64,000 bases of DNA. It comes from a gamma proteobacterium HdN1 (GTDB lineage: Bacteria; Pseudomonadota; Gammaproteobacteria; Pseudomonadales; Ketobacteraceae). Of this stretch, positions 34,267-43,545 are shown one piece after another. Numbering within the stretch: position 1 is the first letter of the stretch; every line of letters starts with the position of its first letter. Position numbers and translations under genes: made by a program. The stretch is from positions 4,004,527-4,068,526 of the forward strand of contig FP929140.1 of NCBI GenBank assembly GCA_000198515.1, written 5' to 3'. The notes under the pieces were generated by a model. It ran no database searches and had not been told where the DNA came from. It saw nothing but the letters and a program-made list of their open reading frames with translations.

Positions 34267-37200
34267 GCAGCCGCGTCGTTAGACTCGGAAGCTTCGGCAG
34301 CTGCTTTGGCTGCTTCTTCTTCCGCCTTGCGGCGACGTCTGGCCTCGCGCGGATCGTTAGATGCGCGTGAGGGTGCTTCTTCGGTTGAAGCGGCGGATGG
34401 GGCTTCTATAGCGATTGGTGTTGGGTCAAGTGCCGCTACTTGCGTGGAACTGTCGGGCTTCCTGTCGGTTTCACGTGGCTGATCGGTTTCACGTGGCTGA
34501 TCGGCTTCGCTTGAGCTTGTTGCTGCAACCGCCACCGTTTCGCCTTGGATGCGCGGAGCCTCTGTTGTTTCCGGTGCAATCGTACTTACTGCGGCTCGTG
34601 GAGGTGCGCTCGCGACGAACGGCTCTGGGGTCATTGCTACCGCAATTGGAGCGATGGCCGCAGGTGGCGCTTCGTGCGTCGCTGTGGGTTCGGCTACGGC
34701 CACGGAGGTGGTTGCCACTGCCATTGCCACGGCAGTGGCTGCGGTAACTTCTTCGATGGCAGCGTTTTGGCCAGCATTTTCTGCTTGAGTAACGCCAACT
34801 TCGAGCCCCGTTTCCTCTGCGGGCAGAGCGGCACGTTCTGCAGCTTGTAGCGTGTTTTGACGGCGCTTGCGCGTGTCGCTTGGGTTGCGGCGTTTGCCGT
34901 GGCGAACATTCGCATTCTCAGCGCTTTCGCCTTGGCGATCGCTGCTTTGGCCGGCTTCTTGGTTACGCTCCTGACTGCGGCCTTGGTTTCGTTCTTGATT
35001 GCGCTCTTGATTACGCTCCTGACCGCGCTCTTGATTGCGCTCTTGCGAATGGCCTTGCCGGTCTGGGCGCTCGTTACGATCTCTGCGTGGCTGATTCTGA
35101 CGTGCTGCTTGAGAATCAGAGTTCGCTTCGGAACGCTCGCCTGAATCGGTGGCGGTTTCCGCATCTTGCCTTTCGTTGCGGGCGCGGTCGCGATTCCGCC
35201 CGCCACGATCTTGGCGTCGGTTGTTGCGGCCCTGATTGCCTTGGCGATCACCACGGCTGTCCTGGCGGTTGGACTGCTGCTCGCCGCTGTCGTCGCTTGC
35301 GTCTGGTGCGTTAGGCGCTACATTGCCGTTCGCTTCAACGCGTTCGTCTCGATTTTGTGATTTTGCTTGCTGGCGCTGATCGCCCGCGTTACGGTCGCGG
35401 TTATCGCGGTTATCGCGGTTATCGCGGTTATCGCGGTTATCGCGGTTATCGCGGTTATCGCGCCTGTTGCGATTGTCGCGACGGTTGCGGTTTCCGGAGG
35501 AGCGTTGCTGCGGTTGCGCTTCTTCCTTTGCAGGTGGCGTTTCCGGCACTTCGGGTTCAGCAGGTTTTCCGGCGCCAAACAGGTGAAGAAACCATGCGAA
35601 TAGACGCGCAAAAAAGCCGGCTTCTTTCGGTGGATTCGGCACAACCACTTCGTCGTTGTTGGTAACGGCCGCTGTAGGCTGTGGAGCAGGGGTGGTTGGT
35701 TTGATCATTTGCACTGCGGCTTCCTGCCGCTTGATCGTATTTTCAATGCCGAAGGATACGATTTCTTCTTCTTCCTCTTCGATCTCGCTGATCAGCTCAT
35801 AGCTAGCGGTGGGTGTAGTCTGCGTGATCTGATCGGCGCGGAAACGGGTGACTTCAAAGTGGGGCGATTCCAGATTAGGGTTGGGGATTACCAAAATGCG
35901 TGCGTTATTTTGCTTCTCTTGGCGAGCGATATTGTCACGTTTTTCATTGAGCAGGTAGGTCGCAACATTGACCGGCACCTGTGCGTGAATTTCGGCCGTG
36001 TTTTCCTTCATCGCCTCTTCTTCGATCAGGCGCATGATCGAAAGCGCAAGGGAATGCAGGTCGCGAACGTATCCCGTTCCATTACAGCGTGGGCAAACGT
36101 GGCCGCTGGTTTCGCCAAGTGATGGGCGCAGGCGCTGGCGCGAAAGCTCCATCAGGCCAAAGCGTGAGATGCGGCCGGTTTGGATGCGGGCGCGGTCAAT
36201 GTCTAAGGCTTCTTTTAAGCGGTGTTCAACTTCGCGCTGGTTTTTTTGCTGATTCATATCGATAAAATCAATCACGATCAGCCCGCCAATATCACGCAGC
36301 CTCAATTGGCGTGCGATTTCTTCTGCCGCTTCTAGGTTAGTGTTGAGGGCGGTTTCCTCAATATCGGCACCTTTCGTGGCGCGTGAGGAGTTGATGTCGA
36401 TGGAGACAAGGGCTTCGGTCGGGTCGATGACGATGGAGCCGCCAGACGGAAGCTTGACTTCCCGCTGGAAGGCCGCCTCGATCTGACTTTCAATTTGATA
36501 ACGGTTGAACAGCGGGACGGTATCTTTGTACAACTTGATCTTGCTTTCGTACTGCGGCATGACTTGGCGAACAAAGCCCAAGGCATCTTTATGCACCTCG
36601 GGAGTGTCGATGATGACTTCGCCGATGTCTTGGCGCAAATAGTCGCGAATGGTGCGAATAATGACGTTGCTTTCTTGGTAAATCAGAAACGGTGCTTGAC
36701 GCTGTGTGGATGCAGTGGTGATCGACGCCCAAAGCTGTAGCAAATAGTCCAGATCCCATTGCAGCTCCTCGGCAGAGCGGCCCATGCCTGCAGTACGGAT
36801 GATCATTCCCATGTCTTCAGGGATGGTCAGCGCATTCATGATTTCTTTTAGGTCGCTGCGTTCGTCGCCGTCAATCCTGCGCGAAATGCCACCCGCGCGG
36901 GGATTGTTGGGCATAAGCACCAAATAGCGGCCCGCAAGGCTGATAAAGGTAGAAAGCGCCGCGCCCTTGGTGCCGCGTTCCTCTTTGCCCACTTGGACGA
37001 CTACTTCTTGGCCTTCTTTGAGTACATCTTTGACCGTGTAGCGACCTTGGATGTCTTTGGGGTTGCGCACAAAATAGTCGCGAGAGATTTCTTTGAGCGG
37101 TAAAAAACCGTGGCGGTCGGCGCCAAAATCAACGAAGGCGGCTTCTAGGCTGGGTTCGAGGCGGGTAATGCGGCCTTTGTAGATATTGGCCTTTTTTTGT

Positions 37201-37304
37201 TCGCGGGTGCGATGTTCAATGTCGAGATCGTAAAGTTTTTGACCGTCAACGAGTGCGACGCGGAACTCTTCTGGGTGCGTCGCATTGATAAGCATTCTTT
37301 TCAT
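34257..37304 (-). CDS. rne: Ribonuclease E
   Basis: Essential endoribonuclease and degradosome scaffold. 1015 residues from the ATG at 37304 ([20 protein letters not shown], the standard N-terminus). S1 domain about 35-120; DNase-I-like catalytic domain with [12 protein letters not shown] and IVIDFIDMN, which carry the two Mg2+-binding Asp; zinc-link CPRCNGTG near 404-411. The C-terminal half (about 540 onward) is disordered: an amphipathic helix [16 protein letters not shown] that should anchor it to the membrane, arginine-rich RDN and ERNQ repeats likely to bind RNA, and an Ala/Val-rich tail. Confidence 0.97.
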   Translation of the reverse strand: MKRMLINATHPEEFRVALVDGQKLYDLDIEHRTREQKKANIYKGRITRLEPSLEAAFVDFGADRHGFLPLKEISRDYFVRNPKDIQGRYTVKDVLKEGQEVVVQVGKEERGTKGAALSTFISLAGRYLVLMPNNPRAGGISRRIDGDERSDLKEIMNALTIPEDMGMIIRTAGMGRSAEELQWDLDYLLQLWASITTASTQRQAPFLIYQESNVIIRTIRDYLRQDIGEVIIDTPEVHKDALGFVRQVMPQYESKIKLYKDTVPLFNRYQIESQIEAAFQREVKLPSGGSIVIDPTEALVSIDINSSRATKGADIEETALNTNLEAAEEIARQLRLRDIGGLIVIDFIDMNQQKNQREVEHRLKEALDIDRARIQTGRISRFGLMELSRQRLRPSLGETSGHVCPRCNGTGYVRDLHSLALSIMRLIEEEAMKENTAEIHAQVPVNVATYLLNEKRDNIARQEKQNNARILVIPNPNLESPHFEVTRFRADQITQTTPTASYELISEIEEEEEEIVSFGIENTIKRQEAAVQMIKPTTPAPQPTAAVTNNDEVVVPNPPKEAGFFARLFAWFLHLFGAGKPAEPEVPETPPAKEEAQPQQRSSGNRNRRDNRNRRDNRDNRDNRDNRDNRDNRDNRDRNAGDQRQQAKSQNRDERVEANGNVAPNAPDASDDSGEQQSNRQDSRGDRQGNQGRNNRRQDRGGRNRDRARNERQDAETATDSGERSEANSDSQAARQNQPRRDRNERPDRQGHSQERNQERGQERNQERNQERNQGRSQERNQEAGQSSDRQGESAENANVRHGKRRNPSDTRKRRQNTLQAAERAALPAEETGLEVGVTQAENAGQNAAIEEVTAATAVAMAVATTSVAVAEPTATHEAPPAAIAPIAVAMTPEPFVASAPPRAAVSTIAPETTEAPRIQGETVAVAATSSSEADQPRETDQPRETDRKPDSSTQVAALDPTPIAIEAPSAASTEEAPSRASNDPREARRRRKAEEEAAKAAAEASESNDAAAVP
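35401..35463 (-). repeat. 9-bp coding repeat in rne, (Arg-Asp-Asn)n
   Basis: TTATCGCGG six times perfectly and a seventh with one change, in frame, encoding an RDN tract in the RNA-binding arm. A second 12-base-period tract (about 34955-35046) encodes ERNQ-type units. Both could change length by whole codons without a frameshift. Confidence 0.95.
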
Positions 37305-37651
37305 GTAGGCAGTGATTCCACCAAAGTTTTTTCGGTGCACGCTGCATATTGAAAAACAGAAACCGGAAGATGGCGAAGAAACAGGGTTCGCCGGGATCTG
37401 TGCCGGTGTTCGAGGCGCTGCCAATTCACGGAAACCACGTGCTCATCGTGCGAACAAATCCTTGCTTGTGCAAGAGCTTGCTCGTTTAAAAGGCACCGGT
37501 TCGACCGCTTTCGGGCTGGTTCGGCGACGGTTCGTCTTATGTTCCAGCCCAATAGAGGCTTTGCCCCGTATTTGTTTACCTCGCCGCGCTCACTTGCGGA
37601 GCGGGTAAACCGTTGGATGAACCCTTTGGTGCGAGGTTCAACCCATTAGCA

Positions 37652-37703
37652 GAGCACGATTCACGATCCTTAATGATCATGATTCTCCTTCAGAGCCGTG
37701 CTC
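37652..37703 (-). promoter_or_regulatory. Structured rne leader with candidate promoter
   Basis: Long stem-loop: outer 7-bp GAGCACG / CGTGCTC (37652-37658 and 37697-37703) enclosing an inner stem GATTCACGATC / GATCATGATTC with two mismatches. Just upstream on the minus strand lie TTGCCA (complement of 37749-37754), 18 bases, and TGTAAA (complement of 37725-37730), which would start transcription near 37716 and give a leader of about 410 bases. Autoregulation is inferred from E. coli rne. Confidence 0.4.
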
Positions 37704-38001
37704 AAGCCATCTACGAAATCTGTATTTACAATCTGCTGCGTACGTTCTTGGCAACCTGTAGCATTCTATCTATTGCGTTGTATCTTTTTTAAGCTCTAGC
37801 CTTTGCTGATATCCAAGCGTGGCCATGTCGGAGCGGTATTCGAACTTCTTGCGAATACTCACCCAATTGCTGCAACCTAAACGGCTGTTAGCATGCGATC
37901 CTTTGTGGGCGAAAATCCGTTGTGGGTAAAAACCTGCGTTGGGAAAATCTGTATGCTGCCGAGTTTCTGATAGAATCGAATGCTTGTTGCTAGTGATTCT
38001 A

Positions 38002-38063
38002 TCAAGTGTACTGCATGGTTCAAGTGTACTGCATGTATTCCACTGAAACTATTCCACTGAAAC
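38002..38063 (+). repeat. Two consecutive tandem duplications
   Basis: TCAAGTGTACTGCATG at 38002-38017 and 38020-38035 (18-base period), immediately followed by TATTCCACTGAAAC at 38036-38049 and 38050-38063 (perfect 14-base period). Two independent units side by side. Confidence 0.93.
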
Positions 38064-38317
38064 AAAAGCGATTTGCTTCCGAGCTGGCGAAGCCTTCTTG
38101 AAGGCGCCACTCACCGATAAGGTAGCTAGGGACGGCGGAGGTTGCAAACCGCAAATCAGCACTTGGCCCACAAAGGCAATAAGGACTATAGCAGGATTCC
38201 AAAAACACGGCAAACAATCCAGTTTGCTGTGAATGCGCGTTATTATGGTGGAAAGCCATAGTAAAAGCATCACCGCCCTTCATCGCAATTCAATCGGGCC
38301 GCTGGCTCAACTACCAA

Positions 38318-39460
38318 ATGAACAGAATACGTCCAGAACCCGCTGCAAAGCAAAAACGAGCTATAAAATCACCCACGCCTAACAAGACCTCCCCTAGCGG
38401 AAGGGATGTGGGGCGCGTGGATCGGCCTCAAAACGCCAAACAGAGAGCGGCGCGAGCGCCAGGAAATGAACGCGCCCAACCGCTGGGTGGCGTACCCGAG
38501 GCTGCACCGGTCGAGGCAATTTCCGTGCAGTGGCTCGAAGTGGAAGCCGAGTATGCTGGGCAGCGGATTGATAATTTTTTGGTCGCCCGTCTGAAAGGTG
38601 TGCCAAAGTCGGTGATTTATCGCTGTTTGCGTAAGGGTGAAGTACGGGTTAACAAGGGGCGGATCAAGCCAGATTATCGGGTGCAGGGGGGCGATTTGAT
38701 TCGTATTCCGCCGTTGCGCCGTTCGGAGCAGTCTGACGATGAAATCCATGTGGGTGAGCGAATTCGAAACCTCTTAGAAGGCGCGATCCTTTATGAAGAT
38801 GAGGGCCTAATTGTGTTGAACAAGCCGGCTGGGATGGCGGTACATGGCGGTAGTGGTGTAAGCGTTGGAGTGATCGAAGCGCTGCGTGCCATTCGGCCCC
38901 TGTCACGCCACCTTGAATTGGTGCACCGTTTAGACCGTGATACTTCGGGATGCTTAATGGTTGCGAAAAAGCGGTCACGCCTTAGAGTTTTGCATGAGCA
39001 GTTGCAGGCGGGAGAAATACGCAAGGTGTATTGGGCGTTAGTAGAAGGGCGCTGGAAAGGGAAGTTTCGCCGTATAGACGCACCGTTGCAAAAGTTTGGC
39101 GAGCAGGGCGGTGAGCGCATTGTGAAGGTATCGCAGCAGGGCAAGCCGTCGTCCACTGAGTTTGTATTGTTGCGCCATTTTGAGGAGACGAGTTTGGTAG
39201 AGGCAAGCCCGTTAACCGGCCGTACTCACCAAATCCGCGTGCACGCGCAATTTGCCGGGCATCCGATCGTGGGCGATGATAAGTACGAAAACAAGGAGCG
39301 TGCGCGTTACTTTCGGGATTTGGGGGCGGGGCGTATGTTTCTGCATGCAAAATCGCTCGAAATCCCCAGCGATCAAGGGAAAATGGTGTTCGATGCGCCC
39401 TTGGATACAGCGTTTCAGAGTTTTATTGATCAGCTAGGTAGAGAAGGCAGTAAATCGTGA
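38318..39460 (+). CDS. rluC: 23S rRNA pseudouridine synthase RluC
   Basis: Modifies 23S rRNA positions 955/2504/2580 in E. coli. 380 residues: S4 domain (about 80-140, QRIDNFLVARLKGVPKSVIYR) and RluA-type catalytic domain with HRLDRDTSGCL holding the catalytic Asp, then LTGRTHQIRVHAQF. About 65 basic, low-complexity residues precede the S4 domain and are absent from E. coli RluC; either an extension or an over-long start. No ribosome site decides. The stop overlaps the next GTG (GTGA). Confidence 0.94.
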   Translation: MNRIRPEPAAKQKRAIKSPTPNKTSPSGRDVGRVDRPQNAKQRAARAPGNERAQPLGGVPEAAPVEAISVQWLEVEAEYAGQRIDNFLVARLKGVPKSVIYRCLRKGEVRVNKGRIKPDYRVQGGDLIRIPPLRRSEQSDDEIHVGERIRNLLEGAILYEDEGLIVLNKPAGMAVHGGSGVSVGVIEALRAIRPLSRHLELVHRLDRDTSGCLMVAKKRSRLRVLHEQLQAGEIRKVYWALVEGRWKGKFRRIDAPLQKFGEQGGERIVKVSQQGKPSSTEFVLLRHFEETSLVEASPLTGRTHQIRVHAQFAGHPIVGDDKYENKERARYFRDLGAGRMFLHAKSLEIPSDQGKMVFDAPLDTAFQSFIDQLGREGSKS

Positions 39461-40104
39461 AGTATGAATGCGTAATTTTTGATTGGGATGGAACGCTCGT
39501 TGATTCACTGGGGCACATTGTCACCAGTATGCGCGAGGCCGCACATTCTATAACGTCGGCCCTGCGTTCTGATCAGCAGATCAAGAACATCATTGGTTTA
39601 GAGCTTTCCGAAGCGATTCGTACACTTTATCCAGAACTATCGGAGCAGGATGTGCAGCAGGTGCGCGAGCGCTACGCACATTTTTACGTTGCTCACCAGC
39701 AGGACCCGACCCAGTTTTTTGCAGGAATCCCTGCCTTAATGGATGATTTACGGCGCAAGTCCTGCACTTTGGGCGTTGCAACCGGAAAGAGCCGCCGCGG
39801 CTTAGACCGCGTGATGCAAACGCTGGATGCAGAAAGCTGGTTTGCAGCCACGCGCTGTGCAGACGAAACAAAAGGAAAGCCAGAGCCCGATATGGTGCTA
39901 GAACTATTGGATGCCTTTTCTGTAAGGCCAGAACATGCTGTGGTAGTTGGCGATAGTCATTTTGACATCGAAATGGCGCAGCGTGCAGGTGTGCACGGAA
40001 TCGCAGTTGGTTGGGGCGCGCAGCCGTTAAGCAGTTTTGCGCATTCGCCACAGGTGACCACCGTGAATGATCTAGCGGCGCTGCGTAGAGCGCTTGGAAT
40101 CTAA
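39457..40104 (+). CDS. HAD-family hydrolase (phosphoglycolate phosphatase-like)
   Basis: 215 residues, HAD subfamily IA. Motif I FDWDGTLVDS (8-17), motif II VATGKSRRG, motif III Lys in ETKGKPEPD, motif IV VVGDSHFDIEMA. Substrate not determinable; orthologues in this rluC-linked place are annotated as phosphoglycolate-type phosphatases. GTG overlaps the rluC TGA by 4 bases. Confidence 0.92.
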   Translation: MKYECVIFDWDGTLVDSLGHIVTSMREAAHSITSALRSDQQIKNIIGLELSEAIRTLYPELSEQDVQQVRERYAHFYVAHQQDPTQFFAGIPALMDDLRRKSCTLGVATGKSRRGLDRVMQTLDAESWFAATRCADETKGKPEPDMVLELLDAFSVRPEHAVVVGDSHFDIEMAQRAGVHGIAVGWGAQPLSSFAHSPQVTTVNDLAALRRALGI

Positions 40105-40143
40105 GATACTTTTCTCGTAATCAGTATAAAAAAGGCAGAACCA

Positions 40144-41151
40144 ATGGACGAGCAGCAACAGGCATCAAATTCTCCTTCCGCGAATCATGCAGTACCCGTA
40201 AATCCGAAAACGGAGCGCGAATGGAAGCTCATTGAGAAGCTGTTAATGGAAGGCGCGAAGGAGCAAAAACGTGCGCGCCGTTGGGGCATCTTTTTTAAGC
40301 TGCTCATGTTTGTTTATTTTTTTGTTGCGCTCGCCATGTTTTCGGTGAACTGGGATAGTGGCGAGGATTCAATGGGTGCGTCCAGTGATCACGTTGGGGT
40401 TGTTGATCTGGATGGCATGATCATGGCGGGCGGTGATAACGACGCAGATCAGATCTCCAAGGGTTTGCAGCGCGCGTTCAAGGCGCAAAACTCAAAGGCG
40501 GTACTTCTTCGAATCAATAGTCCGGGCGGAAGCCCAGTACAGTCGGCAACGATTTATCGTGAAATCAAGCGCTTAAGAGCCAAGTATCCAAGTAAAAAAC
40601 TGTATGCGGTGATTACGGATGTGGGTGCGTCCGGAGCGTATTATGTGGCGGCCGCTGCAGATGAGATTTATGCCGATCCATCAAGCCTTGTGGGTTCCAT
40701 TGGTGTAATTAGCGAAGGTTTCGGTTTTGTAGGTGGTATGGAAAAGCTCGGCATCGAGCGCCGTTTGATTACGTCAGGGAAAAATAAGGCCTTTCTTGAT
40801 CCATTCTCGCCGTTAGCGCCTGCGCACAAAGCTTATTTTTCAGAAGTACTGAACGTGGTTCATCAGCAATTTATTAACGCGGTAAAAGATGGTCGAGGCG
40901 ATCGTTTGAAGGATTCTCCAGATATGTTCAGCGGTCTTGTTTGGTCGGGTGAACAGGCGTTGCCACTCGGCTTGATTGATGGGTATGGAAGCCCAGGTTC
41001 AGTGGTTCGTGATGTGATCCACCTAAAGAAAACGGTGGATTACACAGCCAAAACCAGCCCATTTGAATCGTTCGCGCGCTCGTTTGGGGCGAGTTTTGGG
41101 AAATCCGTTGCGGCGGAGTTGGGGTTGACGTCCGATTTGCAGTTGCGATAG
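40144..41151 (+). CDS. sppA: Signal peptide peptidase SppA, short form (S49)
   Basis: Membrane-anchored serine protease that degrades cleaved signal peptides. 335 residues: one transmembrane helix (about 48-67), then the S49 domain with catalytic Ser163 (DVGASGAYYVA) and Lys215 (SGKNKAFLDPFSP), the Ser-Lys dyad. The single-domain length fits the Pseudomonas/Bacillus type, not the double-length E. coli protein. AAAGGCAG precedes the ATG. Confidence 0.94.
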   Translation: MDEQQQASNSPSANHAVPVNPKTEREWKLIEKLLMEGAKEQKRARRWGIFFKLLMFVYFFVALAMFSVNWDSGEDSMGASSDHVGVVDLDGMIMAGGDNDADQISKGLQRAFKAQNSKAVLLRINSPGGSPVQSATIYREIKRLRAKYPSKKLYAVITDVGASGAYYVAAAADEIYADPSSLVGSIGVISEGFGFVGGMEKLGIERRLITSGKNKAFLDPFSPLAPAHKAYFSEVLNVVHQQFINAVKDGRGDRLKDSPDMFSGLVWSGEQALPLGLIDGYGSPGSVVRDVIHLKKTVDYTAKTSPFESFARSFGASFGKSVAAELGLTSDLQLR

Positions 41152-41160
41152 ACGTTTCTT

Positions 41161-41208
41161 TGTGGGGATGCGTTGCTGTGGCGGTGCGTTGCTGTGGGGA
41201 TGCGTCGT
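41161..41208 (+). repeat. 16-bp repeat, three copies, abutting a stop codon
   Basis: TGTGGGGATGCGTTGC (41161-41176), then two variants at 41177-41192 and 41193-41208. It fills the whole sppA/TetR convergent gap and touches the TetR stop at 41208-41210. Confidence 0.9.
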
Positions 41209-41840
41209 TATTCCGAGATCCCCGCAAGCCGCGCAACCAGCGTTTGCAGCGAACGGATTAACACCTCTGCCGCCGGCGCATTGCCTTCATCCGTGCTAAT
41301 ACTGAGTCGAACCAAGCTCGCGCCATAAATGGCCGAAACAAAGGCCACAGCAGGTACCGGTTGGGCGTTTTCCTCTTGGGCGAGTTTCTTCAAGAGCAAT
41401 TCCACTTTCCCAAGTACTTGGGTGAGATGAGCAGAAAGTGGTGCTACGCGATGAGGTGAAATACGCCGATTCACGCTATCGTAGCCCATGGGTACAGACA
41501 GATCACGCAGCATCAAGCGGTAATAGGCTGGGTTCTCGGCTAAAAATTGGGTGAGCTCGTGCGCGCTACGCATTAAGGTTGCGCGTGCTGACTCGCCCGC
41601 CTTTGCATCGTAAAGCGTAGCGAGTGCCGCCGCGATTCGCTCTCCAACGGCATCCAGAATGTCTTCCCGGCCACGGAAATGCGCGTACACGGACGGTAAC
41701 TTAATCCCGATCCGATCGGCAATATCCTGCAATTTGAGATGCTCAATTCCGTGCAGGCTTGCGAGCGCTTCCGCTTCGTCGATGATGCGCTCTCTGGTGT
41801 TGCGGCGACGTGGTTTGGCTGCCGCAGGCTCGTCTATCAT
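41208..41840 (-). CDS. TetR/AcrR family transcriptional regulator
   Basis: 210 residues with HTH LKLQDIADRIGIKLPSVYAHFRGREDIL (about 35-62) and a TetR_C-like helical domain. Target and ligand unknown. Transcribed toward sppA and not part of that operon; nothing upstream before maf suggests a divergent target, so it may act elsewhere. Confidence 0.87.
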   Translation of the reverse strand: MIDEPAAAKPRRRNTRERIIDEAEALASLHGIEHLKLQDIADRIGIKLPSVYAHFRGREDILDAVGERIAAALATLYDAKAGESARATLMRSAHELTQFLAENPAYYRLMLRDLSVPMGYDSVNRRISPHRVAPLSAHLTQVLGKVELLLKKLAQEENAQPVPAVAFVSAIYGASLVRLSISTDEGNAPAAEVLIRSLQTLVARLAGISE

Positions 41841-41888
41841 GGATCTCGCTCCCGAACGAGTAAACTACACAGGCTAAACTGCACAGGT

Positions 41889-41912
41889 AGAGATACAGGC
41901 AGAGATACAGGC
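41889..41912 (+). repeat. Perfect 12-bp tandem duplication
   Basis: AGAGATACAGGC twice (41889-41900, 41901-41912), in the leader of the TetR gene about 50 bases upstream of its start. A looser ACACAGG/GCACAGG pair precedes it. Confidence 0.88.
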
Positions 41913-41998
41913 AGGGTTCTAAGTCGTCTGTTTTCTGGCCTAACCATGTAAGTGTAGACAGAGTTTTCGTGGATTGAGCAAGCTTGCCGGCAGCTTTT

Positions 41999-42577
41999 TC
42001 AGGGTAGAGAGAGGTTGAACCGCTCCAGCATTTCTACCAGTAAAATCAATGGTAGGCCGATCAGTGTGTTGGGATCTTTTCCTTCAAACGACTTGAAGAG
42101 CGTGATTCCGAAACCTTCGGATTTAAAACTGCCGGCGCAGTTCAAAGGTGAGTCGTGATCCACGTAGCGTGCGATTTGGTCGCGATTTAGCGTGCGAAAG
42201 TGCACTGAGAACGGTTCAACTCCCAATTCGTAGCGTTGAGTGAGAGCATCGTAAACGCAAAGGCTGGTGTAGAATACGACCGTTTGGCCGCTGCTCGCTT
42301 CTAGCTGCCGGATGGCCGCTTCGCGATTACCAGGTTTACCGTTGATTTGACCGTTTAGCACCGACACTTGATCGCTGGCGATAATCAACGCCTGAGGGTA
42401 AAGGTTTGCGACGGCTTCTGCTTTTAATAAAGCCAAACGCCGCACCAACGCTTCGGGGGCTTCGTTTTCAAAAGGCGTCTCGTCCACCTCAGGCGAACAG
42501 CAAACAAAAGGAACGCCAAGCTTTTCGAGCAACTGTTTTCTAAAGGGCGAACTTGAACCGAGTACAATCTGCGTCAT
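41999..42577 (-). CDS. Maf-like nucleotide pyrophosphatase (YceF type)
   Basis: Hydrolyses non-canonical nucleotides; the YceF subgroup prefers m7GTP. 192 residues starting MTQIVLGSSSPFRKQLLEKL, with PEVDETP and IASDQVSVLNGQINGKPGNREAA. The longer frame upstream overlaps yceD on the other strand and is not family-like. Divergent from yceD-rpmF with a 51-base shared promoter region, as in many gammaproteobacteria. Confidence 0.93.
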   Translation of the reverse strand: MTQIVLGSSSPFRKQLLEKLGVPFVCCSPEVDETPFENEAPEALVRRLALLKAEAVANLYPQALIIASDQVSVLNGQINGKPGNREAAIRQLEASSGQTVVFYTSLCVYDALTQRYELGVEPFSVHFRTLNRDQIARYVDHDSPLNCAGSFKSEGFGITLFKSFEGKDPNTLIGLPLILLVEMLERFNLSLP

Positions 42578-42628
42578 TATCAGAATCCTTTTGACATGCC
42601 TGTAATCACTCCCTATTATTGCGCGCTT

Positions 42629-43303
42629 ATGTTTGAAAGAGTACTCCCCGACACTGTAAAACCCTATAAGCTGGCACGCCAAGGTGCCGAGCTGAACGGA
42701 TTGTTGCCGCTTTCCGACTTCCATAACCTCGTGCAAGGTACTCTTTTCGAAGAGATTCAAGCGCCAGCCGATGGAGCTCAAGAGCGCGCGAACGTTGGGC
42801 CGGCGGGTATTCAAAGCCAAGATGCGGCCCAGCATGGGGTGGTCAAAGTTCAATTACGCTTTGAAAACGGTGCAAACGGCGTAGCGCTTGTTACAGGGCA
42901 GCTTGAGGCAACGGTAGCATTTCAATGCCAACGCTGCTTAGAGCCTGTGCCTACACCCTTGAAGGCAGAAGTTTGTATTGTAGTCTTTGATCCAGAAATC
43001 GTTGAAGAAGACGATCTCCCGGATGGCTACGAACCAATGCCAATTAGCGGAGAACAAGCGCAATTGGTTGAACTGATTGAGCAAGAGCTGATTCTCGCTG
43101 CTCCCTTAGTGCCGCGCCACGATGATTGTAAGCTTGTGGTCAAGGCGAGTGCGGATAGCGCTCAGATCGCTAAGGGAGAGGAGCAGACCGCTAGTGAGCT
43201 CTCCCAAACGAGTCCGTTTGCCGGTCTCGCTGCGATGTTGACTCACGCAGACAAAGCCAAGCCGCTTGGCAAAGCAAAAGACCCTAAAAAAGATGAAAAG
43301 TAA
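42629..43303 (+). CDS. yceD: YceD/DUF177 family protein
   Basis: 224 residues. The DUF177 core has FQCQRCLEPVPTPL (Cys pair), YEPMPISGEQAQLVELIEQELILAAPLVPRHDD, and a Lys-rich C-terminus with NPFAVL-like SPFAGLAAML. In E. coli YceD promotes 23S rRNA accumulation and is cotranscribed with rpmF. ATG 42629 (MFERVLPDTVKP) gives the expected N-terminus; an earlier ATG at 42596 is in frame. About 50 residues longer than E. coli YceD. Confidence 0.92.
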   Translation: MFERVLPDTVKPYKLARQGAELNGLLPLSDFHNLVQGTLFEEIQAPADGAQERANVGPAGIQSQDAAQHGVVKVQLRFENGANGVALVTGQLEATVAFQCQRCLEPVPTPLKAEVCIVVFDPEIVEEDDLPDGYEPMPISGEQAQLVELIEQELILAAPLVPRHDDCKLVVKASADSAQIAKGEEQTASELSQTSPFAGLAAMLTHADKAKPLGKAKDPKKDEK

Positions 43304-43305
43304 TG

Positions 43306-43324
43306 CCACACCCCTAGGGTGTGG
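43306..43324 (+). promoter_or_regulatory. Hairpin in the yceD-rpmF spacer
   Basis: Perfect 8-bp stem CCACACCC / GGGTGTGG with CTA loop, three bases after the yceD stop and without a T-run. It is more likely an RNA-processing or attenuation element than a terminator, since rpmF must be transcribed through it. Confidence 0.6.
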
Positions 43325-43350
43325 AGTCGTATAGATCAGGAGCTAACACC

Positions 43351-43542
43351 ATGGCTGTTCCACAAAACCGTAAGACCCCATCCAAGCGCGGCATGCGCCG
43401 TTCGCACGATGCTCTGTCTGGCCCCACCCTGTCAGAAGACAAAACGACTGGGGAAGTACACCGTCGCCACCACATCACGGCAGACGGTTTCTACCGTGGT
43501 CGCCAAGTGATCGCGCCGAAAAACGTAGAATCCGACGAATAA
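43351..43542 (+). CDS. rpmF: 50S ribosomal protein L32
   Basis: 63 residues starting [21 protein letters not shown], the L32 signature. It lacks the zinc-binding cysteines of the Cys+ type, as usual in gammaproteobacteria. CAGGAG at 43337-43342 precedes the ATG. plsX begins 3 bases after its stop. Confidence 0.97.
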   Translation: MAVPQNRKTPSKRGMRRSHDALSGPTLSEDKTTGEVHRRHHITADGFYRGRQVIAPKNVESDE

Positions 43543-43545
43543 GCT

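Larger units (their letters stand above)
37305..38317. other. 1-kb rne/rluC divergent spacer
   Basis: No protein gene is supported. The left part should be the long rne 5' UTR, which in enterobacteria mediates autoregulation by RNase E. It contains the stem at 37652-37703 and the promoter candidate above it. The part nearer rluC holds tandem repeats at 38002-38063 and no clear promoter. An 87-codon minus-strand frame at 38020-38283 has no family features. Confidence 0.7.

Noticed and set aside
34694-35665. Several open frames opposite and within the rne repeat tail
   Set aside because: They arise from in-frame 9- and 12-bp repeats, which stay open in all frames; products are low-complexity.
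38020-38283. 87-codon minus-strand frame between rne and rluC
   Set aside because: Composition unlike neighbouring genes, starts within a repeat area, no family signature.
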